From assembly GCA_903916325.1 (NCBI GenBank), contig CAIWWK010000098.1, positions 1-50,816 on the forward strand: DNA of 50,816 nucleotides, written 5' to 3'. The notes below the pieces were generated by a model. That model had not been told where the DNA came from and made no database searches. It was given only the letters and a program-made list of their open reading frames with translations. Shown here piece after piece: positions 43,515-50,816 of the stretch. The stretch's first letter is position 1; the number at the start of each line of letters is the position of its first letter. The translations under genes were made by a program, and so were the position numbers. The stretch is from Candidatus Firestoneibacteriota bacterium. Lineage in GTDB: Bacteria > Oederibacteriota > D2-FULL-39-29 > CAIOVX01.

Positions 43515-44225
43515 TTAAGAAACGATTGTTCCTATCTTTTCGCCGGATATTGCCCTGGAGAAACTGCCGGAAGCTCCGGAATCGAACACTATGATAGGGA
43601 TGTTATTTTCCATGCAGAGGGTCACGGCAGTCGCATCCATGACCTTAAGTTTGTTCTTTATTACTTCCATGTAGCTTATTTCGTTGAATTTCTTGGCGGC
43701 TTTGTCCTTTTTGGGATCCGAAGTAAAGATACCGTCAACCTTGGTGGCTTTAAGCAGGACATCTGCTCCGATCTCTATCGCCCGCAGCGCAGCCGCGGTA
43801 TCCGTCGTAAAGTAAGGATTTCCGGTGCCGGCCGCGAAAATAACCAGCCTGCCCTTTTCCATATGCCTTATCGCCCTTCTTCTGATGTAGGGTTCGGCGA
43901 CTTTTTCTATCTCCAGGGCGGTAAGAACTCTGGTAAAGACACCCTGCTTCTCGAGCGCGTCCTGGAGCGCGAGCGCGTTAATTACAGTGGCCAGCATGCC
44001 CATGTAGTCGGCCGAGACCCTGTCCATGCTCTTGGCGTAGGACCCTCGGAAAATATTCCCGCCGCCGATAACTACCGCAAGCTCGATGTGCATCTGCTCT
44101 TTTGTTCTTTTTATTTCCGTCGCAAGTTCTTTGAGTATGGTCGGGTTTAATCCCTGCTGGGCCTCGCCCGACAGCGCTTCACCGCTTATTTTCAGAAGCA
44201 CCCTTTTATATTTTGCCTTGCGCAT
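43515..44225 (-). CDS. pyrH: UMP kinase
   Basis: Phosphorylates UMP to UDP; a hexameric amino-acid-kinase-fold enzyme. The 236-residue protein has [15 protein letters not shown] at residues 7-21, [10 protein letters not shown] near 52-61, [19 protein letters not shown], and [16 protein letters not shown] at 44225 follows CGGAGGG. An intrinsic terminator lies 40 bp upstream, after tsf, so pyrH and the seven-gene chain behind it depend on read-through or on a promoter in that short interval, where I cannot see convincing boxes. Confidence 0.97.
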   Translation of the reverse strand: MRKAKYKRVLLKISGEALSGEAQQGLNPTILKELATEIKRTKEQMHIELAVVIGGGNIFRGSYAKSMDRVSADYMGMLATVINALALQDALEKQGVFTRVLTALEIEKVAEPYIRRRAIRHMEKGRLVIFAAGTGNPYFTTDTAAALRAIEIGADVLLKATKVDGIFTSDPKKDKAAKKFNEISYMEVIKNKLKVMDATAVTLCMENNIPIIVFDSGASGSFSRAISGEKIGTIVS

Positions 44226-44264
44226 CTTGCCCTCCGGAGACCTGGCGTTTTAGCTCTCGGATAC

Positions 44265-44290
44265 AAAAACCGCGGGCTTTTGGCCCGCGG
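44265..44290 (-). terminator. Intrinsic terminator after tsf
   Basis: Minus strand CCGCGGGC, CAAAA loop, GCCCGCGG, then TTTTT. The 8-bp all-GC stem begins 7 bp after the tsf stop. It separates rpsB-tsf from pyrH and would set their relative expression. Confidence 0.92.
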
Positions 44291-44296
44291 CTCTTA

Positions 44297-44890
44297 TTAT
44301 TTTTCTCCGACCTTGAACCTGGAGAATCTCTTGATTACGATATTCTCCCCGGTCTTGGCTATTTTAGCCGTGACCAGGTCTTTTATGCACTGCTTGTCAT
44401 CCTTTATGAAAGCCTGCTCGACAAGGCAGACATCCTTGTAGAATTTCTCTACTTTTCCGTCAACAATCTTTTCGGCTATCTTTTCCGGCTTGCCGGACTT
44501 TATGGCCTCTTCTTTGAAGATAGACCTTTCTTTCTCAAGCACTTCCGGAGCGATATCTTCGCGTTTCACATAGAGCGGGTTCATCGCGCAGATCTGCATA
44601 GCTATATCCTTGCAGAGTTCCTTAAAATCATCGGTCCTGGCGACAAAATCAGTCTCGCAATTGACTTCGACCATCGCGCCTACCGTGCCTTCCATGTGAA
44701 TGTAGGAGTAAACCAAGCCTGAGGCAGCGACCCTTACCGATTTCTTCTGGGCGGTAGCAAGCCCTTTTTTCCTTAAGAATTCAACGGCCTTTTCAAGATC
44801 GCCCTTTGAATCATCAAGCGCCTCTTTGCAGGCCAGCATGCCCGCGCCGGTTTTTTCCCTGAGTTCCTGGATCTCCTTCGTGCTTGCCAT
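44297..44890 (-). CDS. tsf: Translation elongation factor Ts (short form)
   Basis: Nucleotide exchange factor for EF-Tu. The 197-residue length matches the short Thermus or cyanobacterial type rather than the 280-residue enterobacterial form. The UBA-like N-terminus has IQELREKTGAGMLACKEAL, then FLRKKGLATAQKK. The core has TVGAMVEVNCETDFVART (TDF motif contacting EF-Tu) and a C-terminal VEQAFIKDDKQCIKDLV. It starts at ATG 44890, sharing one base with the rpsB stop (TAATG), with GGGAGGAG upstream. Confidence 0.97.
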   Translation of the reverse strand: MASTKEIQELREKTGAGMLACKEALDDSKGDLEKAVEFLRKKGLATAQKKSVRVAASGLVYSYIHMEGTVGAMVEVNCETDFVARTDDFKELCKDIAMQICAMNPLYVKREDIAPEVLEKERSIFKEEAIKSGKPEKIAEKIVDGKVEKFYKDVCLVEQAFIKDDKQCIKDLVTAKIAKTGENIVIKRFSRFKVGEK

Positions 44891-45735
44891 TATTCTACTC
44901 CTCCCTTGCCGGGTTTCTTCTTAAGGCCCGTCTTGTCATCCTGGAATTTTTCTATTACAGTTTCCATCTCTTCATCTATGTCAGCGGGGAGTTCTTTCGC
45001 TTCCGCAGCCGCGTCAGCCGCTGCTTTCTCGGCCAGAAGCGCTTCTTCCGCCACGCCTCTCTTGCCTTCAAGAACAGATTCGGAGATGAGGTAAGTCACA
45101 AGTTTTATAGCGCGGATTGCGTCATCGTTGCCGGGAATTACATAGTCAACTTCATCAGGATCGGAATTGGTGTCTGCTATGCCTATTACTGGTATCTCAA
45201 GCCTCTTCGACTCAAGGATTGCCGTGTGTTCTTTCTTGGTGTCGACCACATAGACCGCGGCAGGCAGCCTGTCCATGTTGCGGATGCCGCCGAGCACCTT
45301 GGAAAGCTTCGCCATCTCTTTCTCAAAGCCAAGGACTTCCTTTTTGGTGAACTTGGAGAAAGTGTCGTTCGCTTTCATCTTCTCAAGATCTTCAAGCCTC
45401 TTGATACTCTTCTTGATGGTTTTGAAATTTGTGAGCATCCCGCCGAGCCACCTGTAAGAGACATAGAACATCCCTGCTCTCTTGGCTTCCTCGGTGATAA
45501 TCTCCTGGGCCTGGCTCTTAGTGCCGACGAAAAGAACATAGCCTCCCTTTGCCGCAGCGTCTTTAACAAAATCGCAGGCTTCCTTGAGTTTCTTTACGGT
45601 TTTCTGGAGGTCGATAATATAAATACCGTTCCTCTTACCGTAAATGAATTTGGCCATCTTGGGGTTCCAGCGTTTGGTCTGGTGTCCGAAGTGAACACCA
45701 GCTTCGAGCAACTGCTTGATTGAAATGACCGGCAT
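44890..45735 (-). CDS. rpsB: 30S ribosomal protein S2
   Basis: S2 binds late to the back of the 30S subunit and helps hold S1. The 281-residue protein has the family segments [22 protein letters not shown] style N-terminus, [20 protein letters not shown] and [29 protein letters not shown]. The last 45 or so residues (from about 235) form an alanine-, glutamate- and lysine-rich extension beyond the usual end. ATG at 45735 follows TTAAGGAGG. A 147-nt structured leader and a strong promoter lie upstream. S2 in other bacteria represses its own operon through such a leader. Confidence 0.97.
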   Translation of the reverse strand: MPVISIKQLLEAGVHFGHQTKRWNPKMAKFIYGKRNGIYIIDLQKTVKKLKEACDFVKDAAAKGGYVLFVGTKSQAQEIITEEAKRAGMFYVSYRWLGGMLTNFKTIKKSIKRLEDLEKMKANDTFSKFTKKEVLGFEKEMAKLSKVLGGIRNMDRLPAAVYVVDTKKEHTAILESKRLEIPVIGIADTNSDPDEVDYVIPGNDDAIRAIKLVTYLISESVLEGKRGVAEEALLAEKAAADAAAEAKELPADIDEEMETVIEKFQDDKTGLKKKPGKGGVE

Positions 45736-45882
45736 AACAAACCTCCTTAAGGTTTTTACCTCCGCTCATTCGGCCCGCATTCCCGGGCGCCGGTTGGCTC
45801 CGCGGGACCTGTGCGTGCATTTATGAAGAGCGTGTGAATTCCCGGCCGAATTACCGGGTCTGCGCCTTGGCGGCGCGTTAGT
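45736..45882 (-). promoter_or_regulatory. Structured 5' leader of rpsB-tsf, possible S2 autoregulatory site
   Basis: From the predicted start near 45882 to the rpsB ATG, the RNA can form GCGCC/GGCGC (45862-45876), CCCGG/CCGGG (45841-45858), and a long stem between 45772-45778 and 45802-45809 (GCGGG/CCCGC core plus GG/CC) that encloses further GC-rich pairs. The leader is far more GC-rich than its surroundings. Leaders bound by S2 are known for rpsB in other phyla; whether this one matches them needs a covariance search. Confidence 0.55.
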
Positions 45883-45888
45883 ATATGA

Positions 45889-45917
45889 ATTATATAGGAA
45901 TTTAAAGCAAATTTCAA
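45889..45917 (-). promoter_or_regulatory. Promoter of rpsB-tsf
   Basis: Minus-strand TTGAAA (45912-45917), 17-bp spacer, TATAAT (45889-45894). The surrounding DNA is A/T-rich. It lies 58 bp after the end of the ceramidase-like gene. Confidence 0.85.
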
Positions 45918-45974
45918 TATATTTGTGAGGAGCCGGCTGCAAAAACCGTAATTTCCGCCTTTAATACAAGGGTT

Positions 45975-47192
45975 TCAGGACAATTTCCACTTCTTGAATT
46001 CCTGTATTACGCGGTTGACCAGCTTAAAAGTCTCGAACGGCCTTAACTGCGATGTATCCGCTTCATATCCACCGTTTACAAAGGCGTTTACGTGCGGCAT
46101 ATAGCTCAGGTAACCCGTTGAATTATAGAGTATATATGTTTTCTTGAACGGGGAATTCCATTTAATCTCAAGGCCGGGCTCCGCCAGCAGCTCCCCCGGA
46201 ACACCCGCGAAACAAACATCTCCTATTCTGAGAAAAACTACTTCCGCGGTTTCAGTTTTCTTTTTCTCAAACAGCGGCATCATGTGCTTCTTATTCGACG
46301 TGTTAATTGCCATCGTAACTTTTATGGACCTGGTCTCAACAACAGGGTTCTTTATCCTGCAGCGGGTTTCCCTGAGCACCCGGGAAAGGCTCCCTGAAAC
46401 TTTCAAACCAAGACGCCGTCCGAGGCTCTCCATCTTTTTGAAACCGCCTTCGTAGTCATACGGGTGCAGGTCCCCGCAGGCTCCGGTCGTAAAAACGCAA
46501 AAACCTCCGAGATTTCGCTCCACGGTTCTTCTTAACGCTCCGGGGTAATCCGAAGTTATCTTCAGCGACTTGCCTCCGCGCCTCTGGGACGCGAGCGGAT
46601 GGGCGGAATAATTCACTATGTTCGCGAAGTTTTTTCCGGTTCTTCTGCTGATGAAGAAAATAATCCCGAGTTCAGGGTCTGTCACTCCGTCGGCAACGGG
46701 TTTCAAATATTTTTCGTCCGGCAGATAAGCAAACCTGTTGCCGGCAAGCAAAACCCTCCTGTTAATATTCTCATAGACATTTACCGAATGACGGTAGACA
46801 TCTACGGGTTCCATACCGAAAAAAACACCTTCTAAGACTTCGAGCGTCCTCCCGATAAGCCATTCAGAATACTTTTCATCTCTTAAAGATTTTCTGGAAC
46901 CCGAGCGCGAGTGCGGCCCTGAATGAGTATGCGTACAGGCAACAATAATACCGGACTCTTTTATACCCGCCTTCTTCGCGGCCCGCTTCCGAAGCTCAAG
47001 AATGAGAGGCCTGTCCATGCCGATAAGGTCGTAACTGAGCAGCAGGGACTTCCTTCTGCCGTCATTGAAGGCTATGCCTGAAAGCAGCAGATCATCATAC
47101 ACGCCATTGGAAACATTGTCCGGCCCGTATCCCCCGAGCAGGGCGCCGACCTCAGGCGTTATTTTGTTCCTGAAAGTTTTAATTCTCAGCAT
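45975..47192 (-). CDS. Neutral/alkaline ceramidase N-terminal-like protein
   Basis: A 405-residue protein resembling the N-terminal catalytic part of neutral/alkaline non-lysosomal ceramidases (PF04734). It has ITPEVGALLGGYG near the start, LLLSYDLIGMDRP, VACTHTHSGPHSRSG around residues 85-100, NYSAHPLASQRRG and FTTGACGDLHPYDYEGG. The THTHSGP and SAHP histidines match zinc-site residues of the family. There is no signal peptide and no C-terminal Ig domain. Stand-alone versions are common in planctomycetes and similar bacteria and are usually of unknown substrate; ceramide is not implied. ATG at 47192 overlaps the transketolase C-subunit gene by 7 bp, so it may act in the same carbohydrate context. 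Confidence 0.75.
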   Translation of the reverse strand: MLRIKTFRNKITPEVGALLGGYGPDNVSNGVYDDLLLSGIAFNDGRRKSLLLSYDLIGMDRPLILELRKRAAKKAGIKESGIIVACTHTHSGPHSRSGSRKSLRDEKYSEWLIGRTLEVLEGVFFGMEPVDVYRHSVNVYENINRRVLLAGNRFAYLPDEKYLKPVADGVTDPELGIIFFISRRTGKNFANIVNYSAHPLASQRRGGKSLKITSDYPGALRRTVERNLGGFCVFTTGACGDLHPYDYEGGFKKMESLGRRLGLKVSGSLSRVLRETRCRIKNPVVETRSIKVTMAINTSNKKHMMPLFEKKKTETAEVVFLRIGDVCFAGVPGELLAEPGLEIKWNSPFKKTYILYNSTGYLSYMPHVNAFVNGGYEADTSQLRPFETFKLVNRVIQEFKKWKLS

Positions 47193-48130
47193 GATTTCTT
47201 CCTTTTTACGGCGGCGGCCCCCGCTCTCGCGATATCGACATCTTTTAACCCGTACTTTGAGAGCAGTTCTTCAGGCTCGCCTGACTCTCCGAAAGAATCT
47301 TCAACAGCGACAAATTCCACCGGAACAGGGAATGAACATGAAAGCGCTTCCGCGACAGCCGACCCCAGCCCGCCGTTCCTTTGGTGCTCCTCGGCAGTAA
47401 CTATGCATCCGCACTTTTTTGCCGCGTCCTCAACAGCTTGTTTATCAAGAGGTTTTATCGTTGCCATATTAATTACCGCCGCATCCACTCCGGACTTTTC
47501 AAGTAACGCAGCCGCCCGGAGCGCTTCCGGAACCATTATCCCGCAGGCAATAATTGCCAGATCCTTCCCCTCTCTGAGCGTCACTGCTTTCCCGATGGCA
47601 AAAGGGGTTTCTTCTTTTGTTATGATTTCCGAGGCCGTTCTCGCCGTCCTGATATAAACCGGCCCGATGTGCTCCGCGGCCGCGCGAACAACCTTCTTCA
47701 CTTCAAGAGCGTCTGCCGGGCAGATGACCGTCATGTTCGGGAGCGCCCTCATAAGCGCCAGGTCTTCAAGACATTGCGCGGTAGCCCCGTCGGACCCGAC
47801 CGAGATGCCGGCATGCGAGCCTATAAGTTTCACATTGGATTTATTGTAACAGACGGTTATGCGTATCTGATCATAAGCGCGGTTAGTCAGGAATACCGCA
47901 AAGGAACAGACAAAAGGGATAAAACCTTCCTTAGCCATGCCCGCCGCAGTTCCGACCATGTCCTGCTCCGAGATGCCGAGGTTGAAAAACCTGAGGGGAA
48001 ATTCCTTTTTGAAGCCGGCGGCCTTTGTAGAATCCTCCAGGTCGCCTGAAAGGACTACAACCCGTGATTCTCTTTTCCCGAGTTCAACCAACTCTTCTCC
48101 GAACCCGTCCCTGATAGCCCTTAATTCCAT
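47186..48130 (-). CDS. Transketolase, C-terminal (pyrimidine-binding) subunit
   Basis: The 314-residue second half of a split transketolase. Segments seen: VVVLSGDLEDSTKAAGF, RFFNLGISEQDMVGTAAGMA with the catalytic glutamate, GSHAGISVGSDGATAQCLEDLALMRALPNMTV, and PLDKQAVEDAAKKCGCIVTAEEH. With the N-terminal subunit it would transfer two-carbon units between sugar phosphates. It starts at 48130 inside the previous gene (10-bp overlap) and overlaps the ceramidase-like gene by 7 bp. Split transketolases are common in anaerobes and archaea. It is not Dxs: the partner lacks the Dxs N-terminal features. Confidence 0.92.
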   Translation of the reverse strand: MELRAIRDGFGEELVELGKRESRVVVLSGDLEDSTKAAGFKKEFPLRFFNLGISEQDMVGTAAGMAKEGFIPFVCSFAVFLTNRAYDQIRITVCYNKSNVKLIGSHAGISVGSDGATAQCLEDLALMRALPNMTVICPADALEVKKVVRAAAEHIGPVYIRTARTASEIITKEETPFAIGKAVTLREGKDLAIIACGIMVPEALRAAALLEKSGVDAAVINMATIKPLDKQAVEDAAKKCGCIVTAEEHQRNGGLGSAVAEALSCSFPVPVEFVAVEDSFGESGEPEELLSKYGLKDVDIARAGAAAVKRKKSC

Positions 48131-48951
48131 TTTTCAAGCTCCAGAAGCGCCGCCGCCAGTTCCATATCGTTTGGGGCCTTGCCGTGCCAATGAGAGTTAA
48201 GTTCCATGAACGAGACGCCTTTCCCCTTAATGGTATTTGCCTTGATAAAATACGGAATGCCCGGCTCTTTTCCGAAAGCGCTAAGCGCCCGAAGTATCTG
48301 CGCCATATCATGTCCGTCTATTTCTTCAACTTTCCAGCCGAATTCCCTCAACTTTCCTGCCGTTGGTTCTATATTTTTAATCTGCGCGACAAGACCGTTC
48401 TGCTGGACTCTATTAGCGTCCAGGATAACGCAAAGATTGTCCAGCTTGTGATGCGCCGAGGTAAGGAAAGCCTCCCAGACCTGGCCCTCCTGCATTTCTC
48501 CGTCTCCCAGCATGCAGTAGATTCCGTGTTTCTCGCCTTTAAGTTTGGCGGCAAGCGCCATGCCGTTCGCGAAAGAGAGCCCCTGTCCCAGGCTGCCGGT
48601 AGATAGTTCAACTCCGGGAACACCGGCATAAACATGCCCCTGAAGCAGAGCCCCCAGCTTCCTGAACCTGTCAAGTTCCGCCTTCGGGAAAAATCCCTTT
48701 TCGGCAAGCACGGTATACAGGGCCGGACTTGCGTGGCCTTTTGACATAATAAATCTATCGCGGGCAGGACTCTGCGGTTGATCAGGGAAAACATTTACTT
48801 TTGAGAAATAAAGCGCCGTGAGGAGGTCAATGCAGGAAAGCGAACCGCCCGGATGGCCGGCGCCCGCCTTGTTTATCATCTTCAATATCTCTATCCGGAA
48901 CTTCCCGGCTCTTTGCTCCAGTTCCTTTATGTCGTTTTTATCCGGCTGCAT
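48121..48951 (-). CDS. Transketolase, N-terminal (TPP-binding) subunit
   Basis: The 276-residue N-terminal half. NKAGAGHPGGSLSCIDLL near residue 25 and KGHASPALYTVLAEKG carry phosphate-binding histidines. The TPP motif is MLGDGEMQEGQVWEAF, closing with LDANRVQQNG. I choose ATG 48951 (MQPDKNDIKEL). An ATG at 48960 and the frame back to 49002 lie in or before the promoter's expected transcription start (about 48954), so they cannot be translated from it. The mRNA would then have only two to four bases, or none, before the start codon. There is no Shine-Dalgarno, in contrast to nearly every other gene here. Confidence 0.92.
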   Translation of the reverse strand: MQPDKNDIKELEQRAGKFRIEILKMINKAGAGHPGGSLSCIDLLTALYFSKVNVFPDQPQSPARDRFIMSKGHASPALYTVLAEKGFFPKAELDRFRKLGALLQGHVYAGVPGVELSTGSLGQGLSFANGMALAAKLKGEKHGIYCMLGDGEMQEGQVWEAFLTSAHHKLDNLCVILDANRVQQNGLVAQIKNIEPTAGKLREFGWKVEEIDGHDMAQILRALSAFGKEPGIPYFIKANTIKGKGVSFMELNSHWHGKAPNDMELAAALLELEKWN

Positions 48952-48960
48952 GCTTGTCAT

Positions 48961-48989
48961 ATTATACAACACTTTCGACGCCCTTTCAA
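48961..48989 (-). promoter_or_regulatory. Promoter of the transketolase pair
   Basis: Minus-strand TTGAAA (48984-48989), 17-bp spacer, TATAAT (48961-48966). Initiation is expected near 48954, just before the ATG at 48951. It lies back to back with the GGDEF-gene promoter; the two -35 boxes are 6 bp apart. Confidence 0.82.
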
Positions 48990-48995
48990 AACAAG

Positions 48996-49024
48996 TTGAC
49001 AAATCCGCGCGGCTGGAATAAACT
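48996..49024 (+). promoter_or_regulatory. Promoter of the GGDEF gene
   Basis: Plus-strand TTGACA (48996-49001), 17-bp spacer, TAAACT (49019-49024), about 25 bp before the ATG. The perfect -35 box with a weaker -10 box suggests moderate strength. Binding of polymerase here would compete with the divergent transketolase promoter. Confidence 0.7.
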
Positions 49025-49049
49025 TGAATTGAATTAACGGAGGGAACTT

Positions 49050-49979
49050 ATGGTTGAGAGCGCAGCGAAAGATTCCTTTGATGAAATGCAAAAACCGGGA
49101 GCAGACTTCTCCGAAGCGTCGGCTTTCAGGACCCAGGCATTTAAGTATCTCTCGGAAAGATCGAGAACATTCGGCTTTATCGCCGGCTTTCTCTCTCTTG
49201 CTGCCGTCGCTTTTCTTGATTACGCAACCGGCAATGAAATTGTGATGGTCTTGCTCTATCTTATCCCAATCATATTGACTTCCTGGCTTTTAAGCAGGAG
49301 GGCAGCTTTGATCTTCCCTGTTTTATGCGGTCTTTCCCTGATTAGCATAGACCTGCTCAACGGTCATGTTTACAAGAATAGCCTGGTGCTTGTCTGGAAC
49401 GGAGCCACAATACTCGCAACCTTCATTATCATTACACTTGTATTCCAGGCGCTGAAACAGGCGTATCTGGATGAAAGAAAACTTGCGCGTTACGATATCA
49501 TGACCGGCATCCCGAACAGGAAGATGTTCTACGAGGAACTCGACAAAGAAGCCTACAGGACAGGCAGGTACGGAAGGCCTTTCACGGTAGCCTACATAGA
49601 CATGGATAATTTCAAGCGCATAAACGACACGCTCGGGCACAACAGCGGGGATGAACTCCTCCGGTTCGTAGCGAATTCCATCCGTAGAAACATCCGTATT
49701 TCAGATATAGTCGCGCGGATGGGAGGGGATGAATTCATCCTGCTTTTGCCGGAAACCAATCAGGAGAGGGCAAGACTGGTTATTTCCAAACTGCTCAGGC
49801 ATCTGAACTCCGCCATTAACAAAGAAATCTGGCCTGTTTCTTTCAGTATAGGCGTTTTAAGCTGTGAATCCGGTTCCTGTAACGCCAGGGAAATGATTAA
49901 GAAAGCGGATGAACTGATGTATGAAGTAAAAAGGACCGGCAAGAACAGCGCGAAATTCGGGAAGTTCGGGAAATACTGA
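49050..49979 (+). CDS. Membrane-bound diguanylate cyclase (GGDEF)
   Basis: A 309-residue protein: about 40 cytoplasmic residues, four hydrophobic segments (about 45-135), then a GGDEF domain (about 145-305). The active loop is GGDEF at about 230-234, preceded by RISD five residues earlier, which is the inhibitory I-site RxxD for product c-di-GMP. DIMTGIPNRKMF and DMDNFKRINDTLGHNSGDELL carry the metal and guanine contacts. It should make c-di-GMP from two GTP in response to a signal sensed in the membrane part. ATG at 49050 follows GGAGGG. No EAL or PilZ gene is near, so the controlled process is unknown; the giant surface protein is a possible but unproven target. Confidence 0.92.
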   Translation: MVESAAKDSFDEMQKPGADFSEASAFRTQAFKYLSERSRTFGFIAGFLSLAAVAFLDYATGNEIVMVLLYLIPIILTSWLLSRRAALIFPVLCGLSLISIDLLNGHVYKNSLVLVWNGATILATFIIITLVFQALKQAYLDERKLARYDIMTGIPNRKMFYEELDKEAYRTGRYGRPFTVAYIDMDNFKRINDTLGHNSGDELLRFVANSIRRNIRISDIVARMGGDEFILLLPETNQERARLVISKLLRHLNSAINKEIWPVSFSIGVLSCESGSCNAREMIKKADELMYEVKRTGKNSAKFGKFGKY

Positions 49980-49998
49980 CGCTTTGCCGGGCTTCTGC

Positions 49999-50816
49999 TT
50001 AGGGATTTAAGTTTTCCAGTTCATGTGACAGGTTAAGCCACTCTTCCTGCAGTTTCTTGGCTTTCTCTTCGTCAAGTTTAAGCTGTTTTACCTGCTCCGG
50101 ATGGCCGGGGTCTTTGTAAAACTCCGGGCTCTCCATCTCTTTTATCATCTCAGCGTTCTTGGCGTGAAGCACGGTCATCTCCAGGTTTATCTCTTCTATT
50201 CTCGCGGCAAGTTCTTTCTTCTTGTGCGCGACCATAGACGGATTCACCCTTTTTTTCTTTTCCTGAGGCGCGGGTTTTACCGCAGGCTTCTCTTTCGGAG
50301 CAGTTGTTCTTTCTTTTAAGGGAATCCCGACGGTCTCTCCCATGAGCTTCTTTTTCTCGACATAATAATCATACCCGCCCGCGAAAGGAATAAGGCGGCC
50401 ATTATTCACCTCTACAATTTTATTGGAGATTGAGCGGATAAAATGCACGTCGTGGCTGATGAAACAGATAGTACCTGTGTAGTCATTGAGGGCCTTTATA
50501 AGGATGTCCCTTGACGGAATATCCAAATGATTCGTCGGCTCGTCCATCAGTATGAAGTTTGGGGGGTTTATCAGCACTTTTGCAAGGACCAACCGGCTTT
50601 TTTCCCCGCCGCTTAAGACTTTCACTTCCTTAAAAACATCGTCGCCGCGGAACATAAACATGCCCAGCATCTTCCTAAGCGACAGTTCTGCCGCCATCGG
50701 CGCCGCGGAATCAAGTTCCTGGAGCACCGTATTATCAGGATTAAGCACATCAAGCCGGTACTGCGGGTAGTAAACCGCGTTCACGTTGAAACCCAGTCGC
50801 CGCTTTCCGCTCTCGA
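49999..50816 (-). CDS. ABC-F family ATPase, C-terminal part
   Basis: The second half of an ABC-F protein, cut by the window end; the frame stays open to 50816. In order: a segment ending SGKRRLGFNV, NAVYYPQYRLDVL (Q-loop region), the signature LSGGEKSRLVLAKVL, Walker B FILMDEPTNHLD, and the switch histidine CFISHDVHFI. A charged linker follows, with KERTTAPKEKPAVKPAPQEK, then a coiled-coil tail with ELAARIEEINLEMTVL, as in Uup-type members. ABC-F proteins act on the ribosome E site (translation control or antibiotic resistance) and have no membrane domain. The N-terminal ABC domain is missing only because of the window edge. Confidence 0.92.
   Translation of the reverse strand, partial: ESGKRRLGFNVNAVYYPQYRLDVLNPDNTVLQELDSAAPMAAELSLRKMLGMFMFRGDDVFKEVKVLSGGEKSRLVLAKVLINPPNFILMDEPTNHLDIPSRDILIKALNDYTGTICFISHDVHFIRSISNKIVEVNNGRLIPFAGGYDYYVEKKKLMGETVGIPLKERTTAPKEKPAVKPAPQEKKKRVNPSMVAHKKKELAARIEEINLEMTVLHAKNAEMIKEMESPEFYKDPGHPEQVKQLKLDEEKAKKLQEEWLNLSHELENLNP

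Noticed and set aside
47186-49002. The split transketolase as 1-deoxyxylulose-5-phosphate synthase
   Set aside because: Dxs is a single chain of about 620 residues with a different N-terminal layout. These are two separate subunits with transketolase-type motifs.

Overview
The window reads as a chromosomal segment of an uncultivated, Gram-negative (diderm) bacterium. Outer-membrane style proteins (a PorV/PorQ-like barrel, a 5,134-residue secreted surface protein), an RseP-type site-2 protease, undecaprenyl diphosphate synthase and the MEP isoprenoid genes support this. The mix of housekeeping operons with a giant IPT/FN3 protein ending in a FlgD/type-9-like tail recalls candidate phyla near Elusimicrobiota, Omnitrophota or Firestonebacteria. 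That placement is inference; no rRNA is present. Almost everything is on the minus strand, in tightly overlapping operons. Only a tRNA-Leu, a cyclase-family gene and a GGDEF gene lie on the plus strand.

Layout from high to low coordinate on the minus strand: an ABC-F ATPase (cut by the window edge); a split transketolase pair followed by a ceramidase-like gene; the conserved rpsB-tsf / pyrH-frr-uppS-cdsA-dxr-rseP-ispG cluster (translation, lipid carrier and isoprenoid synthesis); queD-queE with a PHP phosphoesterase, a HAD phosphatase, smpB and a small cysteine-rich secreted protein; the giant surface protein with a PorV-like gene overlapping its end; a secreted Ala/Pro-rich double-YHS protein; carB-tatC-betaCASP-pyrK-pyrD plus a secreted beta-helix protein; the FMN-riboswitch-controlled riboflavin genes ribD-ribE-ribBA-ribH; and nusB-galU-flippase-epimerase (the epimerase is cut by the window start).

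Control elements are unusually legible. Five promoters have exact 17-bp spacing between near-consensus -35 and -10 boxes (rib operon, YHS gene, tRNA-Leu, rpsB, transketolase), and a sixth, weaker one serves the GGDEF gene. There is a complete FMN riboswitch with terminator and a visible 9-bp anti-terminator. Terminators lie after the YHS gene (only 13 bp before carB), after tsf, and after the cysteine-rich gene.

The feature I find least explained by known annotation is a set of very short-unit imperfect tandem arrays (7-, 8- and 9-nt units) filling several intergenic gaps. Four arrays of the GTTTATAAG type begin inside the stop codon of the gene they follow and read in the sense direction of that gene. 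Two share an identical 25-nt core, and some have inverted partners that would form long RNA hairpins. Other points of interest are the giant protein/PorV pair as a possible type-9-like surface system outside Bacteroidota, uppS without a standard start codon upstream of its conserved first strand, and a transketolase mRNA predicted to be nearly leaderless.
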